Assembly (NCBI RefSeq): GCF_900078315.1
Contig: NZ_FKBS01000025.1
Location: forward strand, 521,506-585,505
Reading direction: 5' to 3'
Length of the DNA: 64,000 nt
From: Bordetella ansorpii
GTDB taxonomy: Bacteria; Pseudomonadota; Gammaproteobacteria; Burkholderiales; Burkholderiaceae_B
Shown one piece after another: positions 8,327-16,903 of this stretch. Numbering within the stretch: position 1 is the first letter of the stretch; each line of letters opens with the position of its first letter. Position numbers and translations under genes: made by a program. Below the pieces are notes generated by a model that was not told where the DNA came from, did not search any database, and saw only the letters and a list, made by a program, of their open reading frames with translations.

Positions 8327-9313
8327 CTACTCGCTGGCCACGATGTGACGATCGGCCGCCAGCTTGCGCCATTGGGCCAACTGCTCGTTGGTATAGGCGG
8401 TGAAAGCCTTCGGATCCATATCGGTCGGCTCGGTGGCCTCGCGGGCAAACAGCGCCTGCATCTCGGGCGTATGGCTGGCTTCGCGGATGGCGGCGTTCAG
8501 CTTGGCCACCACCGGCGCCGGCGTGCCGGCCGGCGCATACATGCCCCACCACACGTCCACCGAATAGCCCGGCACCGATTCCGCGATGGTGGGCAGGTCG
8601 GGGAAAAACTTCGAACGCTCGGGCGAGGTCACGGCCAACGCGCGGATGTCCTTGGACGCCAGCGGGCCGCTGACCGATGCCGGCGTGGTGATCATGGTTT
8701 CCAGGCGGCCGCCGATCATGTCGGTCACGGCGTTGGTAATGCCCTTGTACGGCACGTGGACCATCTCGGCGCCGGTCTGGGCGTTGAGCAGCTCCGTGCT
8801 CATCTGGCCGATGGAGCCGATGCCGGCCGAGCCGTAGTTCAACTTGCCGCGATTTGCCTTGGCATAGTCGATCACCTGCTTGGCGCTGGTGTACGGCGTG
8901 GACTTGCCCACCACCAGCACCATGGCGCCGCGCGCCACCAGGGCCACCGGCGCGAACGCCTTGGTGGCGTCATAGGGCATCTTGGGCTCCGTGGCCGCCT
9001 TGGTGGCGAAAGACACCGAACTGAACAGCAGGGTCGAGCCGTCCGGCTTGGCGCGCGCCACCTCGGACGCACCGATCACGCCGCCCGCCCCAGGCTTGTT
9101 CTCGACCACGACATTGACGCCCAACAGGCGCGACATGCGTTCGCCCAGCGCACGGCCGAACACATCGTTGCTGGCGCCGGGCGAGAACGGCACCACGATG
9201 CGGATCAGCTCGGGCAGTTTGACGCCGTCGGCCGAGCCGGGCGCGGCCGACACGACCGCGGGAATGGCCAGGGCGGCCAACGTACACGCGACATGGCGCA
9301 GGATGGTTTTCAT
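8327..9313 (-). CDS. Bug-family tripartite-tricarboxylate-transporter substrate-binding protein
   Basis: This 328-residue exported protein has a signal peptide about MKTILRHVACTLAALAIPAV ending near SAA. The mature part shows Bug landmarks: IRIVVPFSPGASNDVFGRAL, then VVENKPGAGGVIGASEVA and MVHVPYKGI. Bug receptors bind carboxylates, amides or related small molecules in the periplasm (known for the family). No TctA/TctB membrane genes are nearby, as is usual for orphan Bug genes. An ATG four codons upstream (9325) is rejected because GGAGGAG lies inside that stretch, spaced correctly for the ATG at 9313. It probably binds the substrate of the CoA-transferase/TauD operon. Confidence 0.92.
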   Translation of the reverse strand: MKTILRHVACTLAALAIPAVVSAAPGSADGVKLPELIRIVVPFSPGASNDVFGRALGERMSRLLGVNVVVENKPGAGGVIGASEVARAKPDGSTLLFSSVSFATKAATEPKMPYDATKAFAPVALVARGAMVLVVGKSTPYTSAKQVIDYAKANRGKLNYGSAGIGSIGQMSTELLNAQTGAEMVHVPYKGITNAVTDMIGGRLETMITTPASVSGPLASKDIRALAVTSPERSKFFPDLPTIAESVPGYSVDVWWGMYAPAGTPAPVVAKLNAAIREASHTPEMQALFAREATEPTDMDPKAFTAYTNEQLAQWRKLAADRHIVASE

Positions 9314-9328
9314 CGTCTCCTCCATTTT

Positions 9329-9343
9329 TAGACATGATGTCTA
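9329..9343. promoter_or_regulatory. Putative IclR operator 2, upstream of the Bug gene
   Basis: TAGACATGATGTCTA is identical, central base included, to the core of the dyad at 7438-7460. It lies 16 bp before the Bug start codon. It extends the inferred IclR regulon to the receptor gene. Confidence 0.72.
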
Positions 9344-9512
9344 TTTTGTGGGGGCAGTATAGGCACAGCTTTTCGGCGCTGTCGAGACGAGGTCGATCCA
9401 TGCCGCAGGCACCCTCATAGGGAGGCGATGCGAATTTCTAGGGGTAAATACTGACGCCTGGGCGGGTTCACCGGCTGTACGAGGCGCCTTTCAGTGTCAA
9501 CAGGCCCTAAGC

Positions 9513-9546
9513 AAAAAGCCCCGCACCATCGCTGGTGCAGGGCTTT
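9513..9546 (-). terminator. Rho-independent terminator of cyoABCD
   Basis: On the minus strand, after the cyoD stop, AGCCCTGCACCA pairs with TGGTGCGGGGCT around a short loop and is followed by TTTTT (9517-9513). Two mismatched positions lie inside the stem. Confidence 0.8.
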
Positions 9547-9578
9547 CGTGATCGAACCTTCCGATCGGGATGCGCGGC

Positions 9579-9917
9579 TTACATGCCCGGCATCATGTTC
9601 GCGTTCATGTTGTGCAGCACCCAGAGGGAGCCGATCACGATGATGGCGATGATCTTGACCGTGAAGATGAAGGTCAGCGTGTTGTCACGCTCGGAACGGC
9701 CCATGTGCATGAAAAACACCAGTTGGACCAGCAGTTGCGCCACGGCCAGGACGATCAGGCCGGGAACGATGACCGAGTGCGAGAAGTTGCCCGTCATGAC
9801 CAGGCCGAACGAGCCGAAGGTCAGCAGGATGGACAGGATGAAGCCGACGACGTACTGCTTCATGCTGCCGTGCGCGTGGGCTGCGCCGTGATGATCGGCT
9901 GCGGTATGAGACGACAT
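9579..9917 (-). CDS. cyoD: Cytochrome o ubiquinol oxidase subunit IV
   Basis: This 112-residue protein has three predicted TM segments (about residues 20-42, 48-70 and 80-104), including VGFILSILLTFGSFGLVM and LAVAQLLVQLVFFMHM. The last segment is the CyoD/COX4-prokaryotic motif AQ-x-x-VQLVFFMHM. Its length matches E. coli CyoD (109). The ATG shares one base with the cyoC stop (TGATG), and GGAG lies just before it. It is an accessory subunit that helps assemble the oxidase. No cyoE (haem O synthase) follows; transcription ends in a strong terminator at 9513-9546. Confidence 0.95.
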   Translation of the reverse strand: MSSHTAADHHGAAHAHGSMKQYVVGFILSILLTFGSFGLVMTGNFSHSVIVPGLIVLAVAQLLVQLVFFMHMGRSERDNTLTFIFTVKIIAIIVIGSLWVLHNMNANMMPGM

Positions 9918-10537
9918 CAAAGGGCTCCAAACAGGTAGATGAAGGTGAACACGCAGATCCAGATGATGTCCAGGAAGTGCCAGAACAGGCTCAGGCACTG
10001 CAGGCGGCGCGTGTTGAACGGGTCCAGGCCCTGGCGGCTGATCATGTGCATCATGATGAGGATCCAGATCAGGCCGAACGTGACGTGCAGGCCGTGCGTG
10101 CCGATCAGGACGAAGAACGCCGACAGGAAGGCGCTGCGGCCGGGGCCGTAGCCCTCGGTGATCAGGTGATGGAATTCCCAGACTTCCATCGCCACGAAGC
10201 CCACGCCGAACAGGAAGGTGATGGCCAGCCAGGCTTGCACCTTGGCGACCTTGCCCGCCTGCATGTTCAGCATGGCCACGCCGAACGTGAAGCTGGAGAT
10301 CAGCAGCAGCATCGTTTCGACCAGCACGAAGGACAGGTCGAACAGTTCCTTGCCATCAGGGCCGCCGGCGGTGGCCTTGGACAGCACGGCGAAGGTAGCG
10401 AACAGCACCGAGAAGATCAGGCAGTCGCTCATCAGGTAGATCCAGAAACCGAAGGTGGTCTTGGATCCGTCGTCGTGATGCGCGTGGTCGCCGTGGCCGT
10501 GGGCCACGTCGTGATTGAGAGTAGTCGCTTGCGTCAT
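9917..10537 (-). CDS. cyoC: Cytochrome o ubiquinol oxidase subunit III
   Basis: This 206-residue COX3-family protein (E. coli 204) has five TM segments. Characteristic stretches are [51 protein letters not shown] and [20 protein letters not shown]. The N-terminus is His-rich ([16 protein letters not shown]). It is part of the inner-membrane haem-copper quinol oxidase encoded with cyoB, cyoA and cyoD. It is three bases from the cyoB stop and overlaps cyoD by one base, so the genes are co-translated. Confidence 0.97.
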   Translation of the reverse strand: MTQATTLNHDVAHGHGDHAHHDDGSKTTFGFWIYLMSDCLIFSVLFATFAVLSKATAGGPDGKELFDLSFVLVETMLLLISSFTFGVAMLNMQAGKVAKVQAWLAITFLFGVGFVAMEVWEFHHLITEGYGPGRSAFLSAFFVLIGTHGLHVTFGLIWILIMMHMISRQGLDPFNTRRLQCLSLFWHFLDIIWICVFTFIYLFGAL

Positions 10538-10540
10538 GGC

Positions 10541-12523
10541 TCAGGCAGCCTGCTGTTGCTGTTTGCGCTCGTAATGCGCGTTCTCGATGGCCTCGACTTG
10601 CTTGGCCGGCACGTAGTAATCGATGTCGCGGCTATAGGCACGCACGACGAACGAGGCGATCATGCCGACCAGGCCGACAATGGCCATCCACCAGATGTGC
10701 CAGATCAAACCGAAGCACATCGCCAGGCCGAAGGCACCCATGTAGACGCCCGTGCCGGTGTTGCGCGGCATGTGGATGTCCGTGTAGGGACGCTGCGGAC
10801 GGCCGGTGCGGCCGGCTTCCTTGTCTTCCCAGAACTGGTCCAGGTGCTCGACCTGCGGCTCGTGGGCGAAGTTGTAGAACGGCGCGGGCGACGAGATCGA
10901 CCACTCGAGCGTACGGCCGCCCCAGGGATCGCCCGTCAGGTCGCGGTTCTTTTCGCGGTCGCGGATGCTGACGGCAATTTGCAGCAGCAGGAAACCGATA
11001 CCGGCGGCGACGAACACGGCGCCGACCCAGGCCACGATCAGGTAGGGCTGCCACTCGGGGTTGTCGTAGTGGTTCAGGCGGCGGGTCATGCCCTTGAAGC
11101 CCAGGATGTACAGGGGCATGAAGGCCAGGTAGAAGCCGATCAGCCAGCACCAGAACGAGTACTTGCCCAGGCGCTCGTTCAGCTTGAAGCCGAAGGCCTT
11201 GGGGAACCAGTACGTCATGGCGGCGATACAACCGAACACCACGCCGCCGATGATGACGTTGTGGAAGTGGGCGATCAGGAACAGGCTGTTGTGCAGCACG
11301 AACGACACGGCGGGGATGGCCATCATCACGCCGGTCATGCCGCCGATGACGAAGGTGACCATGAAGCCGATGGTCCAGATGACGGGGGTGGTCATCTGCA
11401 CGCGGCCGCGGTACATGGTGAACAGCCAGTTGAAGATCTTCGCGCCGGTCGGGATCGAGATGATCATCGTGGCGATGCCGAAGAACGCGTTGACGTTCGC
11501 GCCCGAGCCCATCGTGAAGAAGTGGTGCAGCCAGACCAGGAACGACAGCACGCCGATACACGCCGTGGCGTACACCATCGACTTGTAGCCGAACAGCGGC
11601 TTGCGCGAGAACGTGGCGATGATTTCCGAGAACGCGCCAAAGCACGGCAGGATCAGGATGTACACCTCGGGGTGGCCCCAGATCCAGATCAGGTTCACGT
11701 ACATCATGGCGTTGCCGCCACCGTCGTTCGTGAAGAAGTGCGTGCCCAGGTAGCGGTCGCCGGTCAGCAGGGCCAGCGTGGCGGCCAGCACCGGGAAGGC
11801 GGCGACGATCAGGATGTTGGTGACCAGCGCGGTCCAGGTGAACACCGGCATCTTCATCAGCGACATGCCAGGGGCGCGCATGCGCAGGATGGTCACGATG
11901 AAGTTGATGCCGGACAGTGTCGTTCCCAACCCTGATATCTGCAGCGCCCAGATGTAGTAGTCCATCCCGACGCTGGGGCTGTAGTCCAGGCCCGACAGCG
12001 GCGGATAGGCCAGCCAGCCGGTGGCCGAGAACTCGCCCACGAACAGCGACAGCATCATCAGCACGACGCCGGCGGCGAACAGCCAGAAGCTCAGCGAGTT
12101 CAGGAAGGGATAGGCCACGTCACGGGCGCCGATCTGCAGCGGCACGATGACGTTCATCAGGCCCGTGATGAAGGGCATCGCCATGAAGAAGATCATGATG
12201 ACGCCGTGGGCCGTGAAGATCTGGTCGTAGTGGTGCGGCGGCAGGAAGCCCGGCGAGTCGCCCGAGGCGACGGCCAGTTGCGTGCGCATCATGATGGCGT
12301 CGGCGAAGCCGCGCAGCAGCATGACCAGCGCCACGATGATGTACATGATGCCGATGCGCTTGTGGTCGACCGTGGTGAACCATTCGGTCCACAGGTAGTT
12401 CCACTTGCGGAAATACGTGATGGCGCCAAACATGGCGAGGCCGCCCAGCATGACTGCCGCCAGGGTGACCATGACGATCGGTTCGTGGTACGGAACCGAT
12501 TCGAGGGTAAGTTTGCCGAACAT
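10541..12523 (-). CDS. cyoB: Cytochrome o ubiquinol oxidase subunit I (catalytic haem-copper subunit)
   Basis: This 660-residue protein (E. coli 663) carries the haem-copper oxidase core. The CuB ligand and His-Tyr cross-link motif is [12 protein letters not shown], the CuB pair is HH in [12 protein letters not shown], and the two haem histidines are in [14 protein letters not shown]. It reduces O2 to water at the haem o3/CuB centre while pumping protons, using ubiquinol as donor. The N-terminal extension [17 protein letters not shown] is typical of the quinol branch. Genes run cyoA-cyoB-cyoC-cyoD with gaps under 10 bp. Confidence 0.98.
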   Translation of the reverse strand: MFGKLTLESVPYHEPIVMVTLAAVMLGGLAMFGAITYFRKWNYLWTEWFTTVDHKRIGIMYIIVALVMLLRGFADAIMMRTQLAVASGDSPGFLPPHHYDQIFTAHGVIMIFFMAMPFITGLMNVIVPLQIGARDVAYPFLNSLSFWLFAAGVVLMMLSLFVGEFSATGWLAYPPLSGLDYSPSVGMDYYIWALQISGLGTTLSGINFIVTILRMRAPGMSLMKMPVFTWTALVTNILIVAAFPVLAATLALLTGDRYLGTHFFTNDGGGNAMMYVNLIWIWGHPEVYILILPCFGAFSEIIATFSRKPLFGYKSMVYATACIGVLSFLVWLHHFFTMGSGANVNAFFGIATMIISIPTGAKIFNWLFTMYRGRVQMTTPVIWTIGFMVTFVIGGMTGVMMAIPAVSFVLHNSLFLIAHFHNVIIGGVVFGCIAAMTYWFPKAFGFKLNERLGKYSFWCWLIGFYLAFMPLYILGFKGMTRRLNHYDNPEWQPYLIVAWVGAVFVAAGIGFLLLQIAVSIRDREKNRDLTGDPWGGRTLEWSISSPAPFYNFAHEPQVEHLDQFWEDKEAGRTGRPQRPYTDIHMPRNTGTGVYMGAFGLAMCFGLIWHIWWMAIVGLVGMIASFVVRAYSRDIDYYVPAKQVEAIENAHYERKQQQQAA

Positions 12524-12532
12524 GATTTGAAA

Positions 12533-13447
12533 TTACTCCGAGGCGGCTGCGACCAGGTTCTTGGACGTGGGCGTGCAGAACGGCGAGTCGACCCCGGCGA
12601 TCTTGGCCATGGTGGTATTCAGGATGAAATCGAACATCGCCGGCGGCGCGCTCGAGAAATAGGCGACCGGCGTGTGCTCGCTGGGCTTGGACAGCTCGGC
12701 GTACTTCTCGTTGGTCAGTTCGGTGCCGGTGGATTTTGCCTTGGCAACCCACTCTTCGAAGCCTTGCTCGGAGGTGGCGTGGGCCTTGAAGCGCATGCCC
12801 GAGAAACCGCCGCCGCTGTAGTTCGACGACAGGCCGGCGTACGTGCCTTCCTCGCGGGCGATCAGGTGCAGCTTGGTGGTCATGCCGGCCATCGAGTAGA
12901 TCATGCTGCCCAGTTGCGGAATGAAGAACGCGTTCATCACCGAGCCGGACGTGATGCGGAACTCGACGGGGCGATCGACCGGGAAGGCGATTTCGTTGAC
13001 GGTGGCGATGTTCTGCTCGGGGTAGATGAACAGCCACTTCCAGTCGAGGGACACCACTTCGATGGTGACCGGCTTCTTGTCGGACTCCAGCGGACGGTAG
13101 GGGTCCAGCGCGTGCGAGCTCTGCCAGGTCAGCACGGCCAGGATGGCCACGATGATGCAGGGCACGGTCCAGACGACGATCTCGATGCCGGTGGAGTGCG
13201 ACCACTTCGGCGAGTAGGTCGCCTTGGTGTTGGTGGAACGGTACTTGTAGGCGAACCAGAGGGTCATGATGATGACCGGCACGACGACCAGCAGCATCAG
13301 GCCCGTGGCGGTCAGCAGGAGGGTTTTCTCCTGCATCCCGATGTCCCCTTTCGGGTTCAGAATTTCCATGGAACAGCCGCCCAGCAGCAGGACGGCGCCG
13401 ACGGCAAGCGCGCGTGCGGCAGTGGAGGCGTAAAGGGGGAGTTTCAC
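12533..13447 (-). CDS. cyoA: Cytochrome o ubiquinol oxidase subunit II, lipoprotein
   Basis: From the GTG at 13447 the product is 304 residues (E. coli CyoA 315). It has a lipoprotein signal VKLPLYASTAARALAVGAVL ending in the lipobox LLGGC, two TM helices, then the periplasmic cupredoxin-like domain (SLDWKWLFIYPEQNIATVNE; VMNAFFIPQLGSMIYSM). The CuA ligands of cytochrome c oxidases are absent, as expected for a quinol oxidase. The start was chosen by the lipobox; an upstream ATG at 13573 would bury it behind 42 extra residues. It leads the cyo operon. Two RegA-like boxes lie upstream at 13523 and 13623. Confidence 0.95.
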   Translation of the reverse strand: MKLPLYASTAARALAVGAVLLLGGCSMEILNPKGDIGMQEKTLLLTATGLMLLVVVPVIIMTLWFAYKYRSTNTKATYSPKWSHSTGIEIVVWTVPCIIVAILAVLTWQSSHALDPYRPLESDKKPVTIEVVSLDWKWLFIYPEQNIATVNEIAFPVDRPVEFRITSGSVMNAFFIPQLGSMIYSMAGMTTKLHLIAREEGTYAGLSSNYSGGGFSGMRFKAHATSEQGFEEWVAKAKSTGTELTNEKYAELSKPSEHTPVAYFSSAPPAMFDFILNTTMAKIAGVDSPFCTPTSKNLVAAASE

Positions 13448-13522
13448 GGGCGGCCCTGAGGACGATAAGGGTGCTGCCTTGCAGCAAAGCCGGGATGGTA
13501 GCCCGCTCGGCGGCTGCGCACA

Positions 13523-13639
13523 TGCGACAGAAAGTCGCAGTTGCCCGATCACAACGGCACCACTTTGGTGCATTAAAGGGACATAAGCCTAGGGAAACCC
13601 CGCAGCGGCCATTTCAAGGGGGTGCGACAAAAGGTCGCA
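13523..13639. promoter_or_regulatory. Twin RegA/RoxR-like boxes between cyo and regBA
   Basis: TGCGACAGAAAGTCGCA (13523-13539) and TGCGACAAAAGGTCGCA (13623-13639) have identical 6-bp arms and are spaced exactly 100 bp apart, 76 and 176 bp upstream of the cyoA start. Both fit most of the published RegR/RegA-type pattern G-N-G-R-C-R...G-N-C-G-C, differing at the central T-T. The redox response regulator gene lies immediately next door. Binding is inferred. Confidence 0.6.
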
Positions 13640-13648
13640 CCTTTTTTT
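13621..13648 (+). terminator. Hairpin plus T7 tract, plus-strand terminator-like
   Basis: GGTGCGAC (13621-13628) pairs perfectly with GTCGCACC (13634-13641) around AAAAG, followed by seven T (13642-13648). It has textbook rho-independent form, but no plus-strand gene precedes it. It could end a short divergent or antisense RNA, or simply be the second regulatory box. On the minus strand the regA stop is about 80 bp upstream, but the T-run is on the wrong side for regA. Confidence 0.45.
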
Positions 13649-13729
13649 CCGCTGAATTGTCACAGGTCAGGGAAATGGCAAACCGGGGAAGGCCGCGCCT
13701 GACGATGATCCGGGGGATATACCCACGAC

Positions 13730-14284
13730 TCAGTCGTGGGGTACGGCGTCGCGCTCGGGGCCGGGCTTCTTGGCCAGCTTGCGCTGCAGCGAACGACGGT
13801 GCATGCCGAGCAGCCGGGCGGCTGCCGAGACATTGCCATTGGTTTCCGACAACGCCTGATGGATGTGCTCCCATTCTAGGCGGTGCAGCGGCGTCATGGC
13901 GCTTTCAATCGTAACGTTCTGCGGCTCCAGCAGCCCCAGGGTGCGCAGGATCATCGGCGCGGTGGCCGGCTTGGGCAGATAGTCGTCGGCGCCGCGCTTG
14001 ATGGCCTCGACCGCCGTGGCCACGCTGGCGTAGCCGGTGACCAGCAGGATGCGCATGTCCTCGCGCAGCGCGCGCAACGGACGGATCAGCGTCAGGCCGG
14101 AATCCTCGCCCAGCCGCAGGTCGACCAGAGCAAATTCGGGACGCATCTCTTCGGCCACGCGCAGGGCTTCTCCCACGCTGCAGGCGATGCGGGTTTCCAG
14201 GCCGTGGCGCGCCAGGCTGCGCTGCAACGTGCGCAGGTACAGTTCGTCGTCGTCGATGAGAAGGCCGGGGCCGGACGGGTTCAT
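13730..14284 (-). CDS. regA: Redox response regulator, RegA/RoxR/PrrA/ActR family
   Basis: This 184-residue protein has a receiver domain (1-120) with acidic pocket DDD (11-13), phosphoacceptor D55 in ALVDLRLGED and K105 in DYLPKP. A short linker leads to a Fis-type HTH (ETNGNVSAAARLLGMHRRSL, about 148-167). This is the small two-domain RegA architecture. The start overlaps the kinase stop by ATGA. RegA-type regulators control terminal oxidases and other redox genes (known), and cyoABCD is the adjacent operon. A perfect 9-1-9 dyad (13722-13740) covers the stop codon. Confidence 0.92.
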   Translation of the reverse strand: MNPSGPGLLIDDDELYLRTLQRSLARHGLETRIACSVGEALRVAEEMRPEFALVDLRLGEDSGLTLIRPLRALREDMRILLVTGYASVATAVEAIKRGADDYLPKPATAPMILRTLGLLEPQNVTIESAMTPLHRLEWEHIHQALSETNGNVSAAARLLGMHRRSLQRKLAKKPGPERDAVPHD

Positions 14285-15483
14285 GCAGGACTTTCCAGGG
14301 GTAAATCGAAACGGATACGGGTGCCTCCCCCTTCAGCCGCGGTCAGGGTCATCTCGCCGCCCAGTTGTTCCACGGTTGCGTGAGAGAGCGCCAGGCCCAC
14401 GCCCAGTCCTTGCGGCTTGCCGCTATGGAACAGGCCGGTGGCCGGCAACAGGGGCCGGTCGGGGTCGATGCCCAATCCGTGGTCGCGAACTTCGCCGCGC
14501 AACGCGCCCCCCTGATACTCCAAGTGTAATTCGACACGCGGATCGCCGACTTCCTCGCCGGCGTCGGCGGCATTGTTCAGCAGCGCCTGCAGCAGATGGG
14601 CGATGGACGGTTCGACCCGCAGCGACGCGGGCAGCGTGCCGGTGCGGCTCAGTTCGATGGTGGGCCGCACCAGCTTCCACTGGCTGACCACCCGCACCAG
14701 ATCGACCTGCGTGGGCACGGCCAGATTGCGGATGCGCTCGCGGCACAGGGCCAGCAACTGGCGCAGCGTGGCCACGTCGCTCTGCATCTCGTCGCCCTGC
14801 GCCTGCACGGCGATTTCGTCGGCCAGCAGCGTCATGGTGGCCAGCGGGGTGTTCAGGTCATGCGCCATGGCCGCCGCGTGCGTGGCCAGCGCCACGATGC
14901 CCTCGTTGCGCGTGAAGCGCTCGCGCAGCGCCGCCAGTTCGCGTTCGCGGGCGCGCACGCCGCCGGCCAGCCGCGTCAGGAAATAGAACACCAGGCCGGC
15001 CGAGATCAGGAAATTCGCGGCGATGCCCCACAGCAGCAGCAGGTGCTGGTCGTGGGGACTGTCCAGCGGCTGCCCGAACACCGCCGACACGCCGTAGCCC
15101 GCCAGGCTGGCCAGCGCGGCGGCGAAGGCCCAGCGTGGCGGCAATGCCAGCGCGGCCAGCGCGATCATCACCAGGAACAGCAGGCCGAAGGGATTGTGGA
15201 TGCCGCCGCTCCAGCCCACCATCCAGGCCAGCACCGCGATGTCGATCAACAGGTGGAAGAAGGCCACGCCCGGCGACAGCTCTTCGCTGCGCGGCGGCAG
15301 CAGCGTGGCGTACAGATTGAAGATGACGAGGAACAGCACGCCGCCCCACAGGGGCGCGAGCGGCAGCGACACGTCGAGCACCGTGCTGGCCACCAGCACG
15401 GTCGCGGCCTGCCCGGCGATGGCGACCCAGCGCAGGCTGCACAGCGTGCGCAGGAAGGAATTGGCGGAACTACCGGACGACAT
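14281..15483 (-). CDS. regB: Redox sensor histidine kinase, RegB/RoxS/PrrB family
   Basis: This 400-residue membrane kinase has about six TM segments (17-170). The family quinone-site motif GGxxNPF appears as GGIHNPF (residues 93-99). The H-box is MAHDLNTPLA (H208), the N-box LLNNAADAG, and the ATP lid motifs DHGLGID and GLGVGLALSHA. A cysteine in LLALCRERI (C247) sits where the redox-sensitive cysteine of Rhodobacter RegB lies. The GGxxNPF motif distinguishes RegB from generic kinases. It senses the quinone pool or redox state and phosphorylates the coupled regulator. It is likely the controller of cyo. Confidence 0.93.
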   Translation of the reverse strand: MSSGSSANSFLRTLCSLRWVAIAGQAATVLVASTVLDVSLPLAPLWGGVLFLVIFNLYATLLPPRSEELSPGVAFFHLLIDIAVLAWMVGWSGGIHNPFGLLFLVMIALAALALPPRWAFAAALASLAGYGVSAVFGQPLDSPHDQHLLLLWGIAANFLISAGLVFYFLTRLAGGVRARERELAALRERFTRNEGIVALATHAAAMAHDLNTPLATMTLLADEIAVQAQGDEMQSDVATLRQLLALCRERIRNLAVPTQVDLVRVVSQWKLVRPTIELSRTGTLPASLRVEPSIAHLLQALLNNAADAGEEVGDPRVELHLEYQGGALRGEVRDHGLGIDPDRPLLPATGLFHSGKPQGLGVGLALSHATVEQLGGEMTLTAAEGGGTRIRFDLPLESPA

Positions 15484-15603
15484 GGGGGGACGGGAACGGG
15501 GTCGGGACGCTTATCGGGCTCGACCGGCCATTGTATGGCGAATCCCGGCCGCCGCCGGGACGCAGTTCCATCCCGATCAGGAGGAGCCGCCCCGCTTCGC
15601 GCC

Positions 15604-16773
15604 TTATCGCTCGGTCAGCGCGCGCATCTCGGCGTACAGGTCGGCCTTGCCCTCGAAGCCGATGCCGGGCAGTTCGGGCAGGCGCACGATGCTGTTCTCC
15701 ACCTTCACGCCGTCCGGGAAACCGCCGTAGGGCTGGAACAGATCGGGGTACGACTCGTTGCCGCCCAGCCCCAGGCCGGCCGCGATGGCCAGCGACATCT
15801 GGTGGCCGCCGTGCGGCACGCAACGCGACGGCGACCAGCCGTTTTCTTTCAGCATGTCCAGCGTGCGCAGGTATTCCACCAGGCCATAGCTGAGCGCGCA
15901 GTCGAACTGCAGCCAGTCGCGGTCGGCGCGCATGCCGCCGTAGCGGATCAGGTTGCGGGCGTCCTGCATCGAGAACAGGTTCTCGCCCGTGGCCATGGGC
16001 TTGTCGTAGTGGTTGGCCAGCTCGGCCTGCAGTTCGTAGTCCAGCGGATCGCCGGCTTCCTCGTACCAGAAGAGGTCGTACTGCGACAGTTCGCGGGCAT
16101 AGGCGATGGCGGTCTTCAGGTCGAAGCGGCCGTTGGCATCCACGCACAGGCGCTGGCCCGGCCCCAGCAGCTTCAGCACGGCTTCGATGCGTTTGCAGTC
16201 TTCGGCCAGCGAGGCGCCGCCGATCTTCTTCTTCACCACCGAATAGCCGCGATCCAGGTAGCTCTGCATTTCGCGCTGCAGGCCTTCGATGCCCTGCCCC
16301 GGCCAGTAGTAGCCGCCGGCGGCGTAGACGAACACGTCGCGGTTGGGCTTGCCGTCGCCGTAGCGCTCGGCCAGCAACTGGTACAGCGGCTTGTTCTCGA
16401 TCTTGGCCACGGCATCCCACACGGCCATGTCGATGGTGCCCACCGCCACCGAGCGCTCGCCGTGGCCGCCGGGCTTCTCGTTCATCATCATGGTGTCCCA
16501 GATCCTGTGCGGATCCAGGTTGTTGCCGCTGCCGTCCAGCAGGCTTTCCGGCGCGGCTTCCAGCACGCGCGGACGGAAGCGCTCGCGGATCAGCGCGCCC
16601 TGGCCGTAGCGGCCGTTGGAGTTGAAACCGTAGCCGATCACCGGCTTGCCGTCGCGCACCACGTCGGTCACCACGGCGACCAGGCTGAGCGTCATCTTCG
16701 AGAAGTCGATGTACGCGTTGCGGATGTTGGACTTGATGGGGCGGGTGGATTCGACGATGTCGACGATCTTCAT
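15604..16773 (-). CDS. tarD: D(-)-tartrate dehydratase, enolase superfamily
   Basis: This 389-residue enzyme matches the characterised Bradyrhizobium TarD along its length as I recall it (IRNAYIDF, GYGFNSNGRYGQG, NEKPGGHGERSVAVGTIDMA, DWLQFDCALSYGL). Catalytic groups are visible: K181/K183 in VVKKKIGG, Mg ligands D212 (CVDANGRFD), E238/E239 (FWYEE) and E264 (ATGENL), and H321 in CVPHGGHQM. It dehydrates D-tartrate to oxaloacetate. The start at 16773 gives the expected N-terminus; an upstream in-frame ATG (16863) would add 30 unrelated residues. The divergent LysR gene (16904) is the likely tartrate-responsive regulator. Confidence 0.92.
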   Translation of the reverse strand: MKIVDIVESTRPIKSNIRNAYIDFSKMTLSLVAVVTDVVRDGKPVIGYGFNSNGRYGQGALIRERFRPRVLEAAPESLLDGSGNNLDPHRIWDTMMMNEKPGGHGERSVAVGTIDMAVWDAVAKIENKPLYQLLAERYGDGKPNRDVFVYAAGGYYWPGQGIEGLQREMQSYLDRGYSVVKKKIGGASLAEDCKRIEAVLKLLGPGQRLCVDANGRFDLKTAIAYARELSQYDLFWYEEAGDPLDYELQAELANHYDKPMATGENLFSMQDARNLIRYGGMRADRDWLQFDCALSYGLVEYLRTLDMLKENGWSPSRCVPHGGHQMSLAIAAGLGLGGNESYPDLFQPYGGFPDGVKVENSIVRLPELPGIGFEGKADLYAEMRALTER

Positions 16774-16903
16774 GGTGTGCGTGTCCTGGTGTCGGGAAAA
16801 ACCGGGCGGGGCCGGCCGGTGAGGCTGGTGTGTATAGTGGCCGATCGGCAGGCGGACGGCCAATGCCGCTTTTCTCTACTTCCATGCTTTGCGCGCATAG
16901 ACC

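Noticed and set aside
13730-15483. Alternative reading of regBA as an NtrBC-like pair
   Set aside because: The receiver is joined directly to a Fis HTH with no AAA+ domain, and the kinase carries GGIHNPF, so RegBA fits far better.
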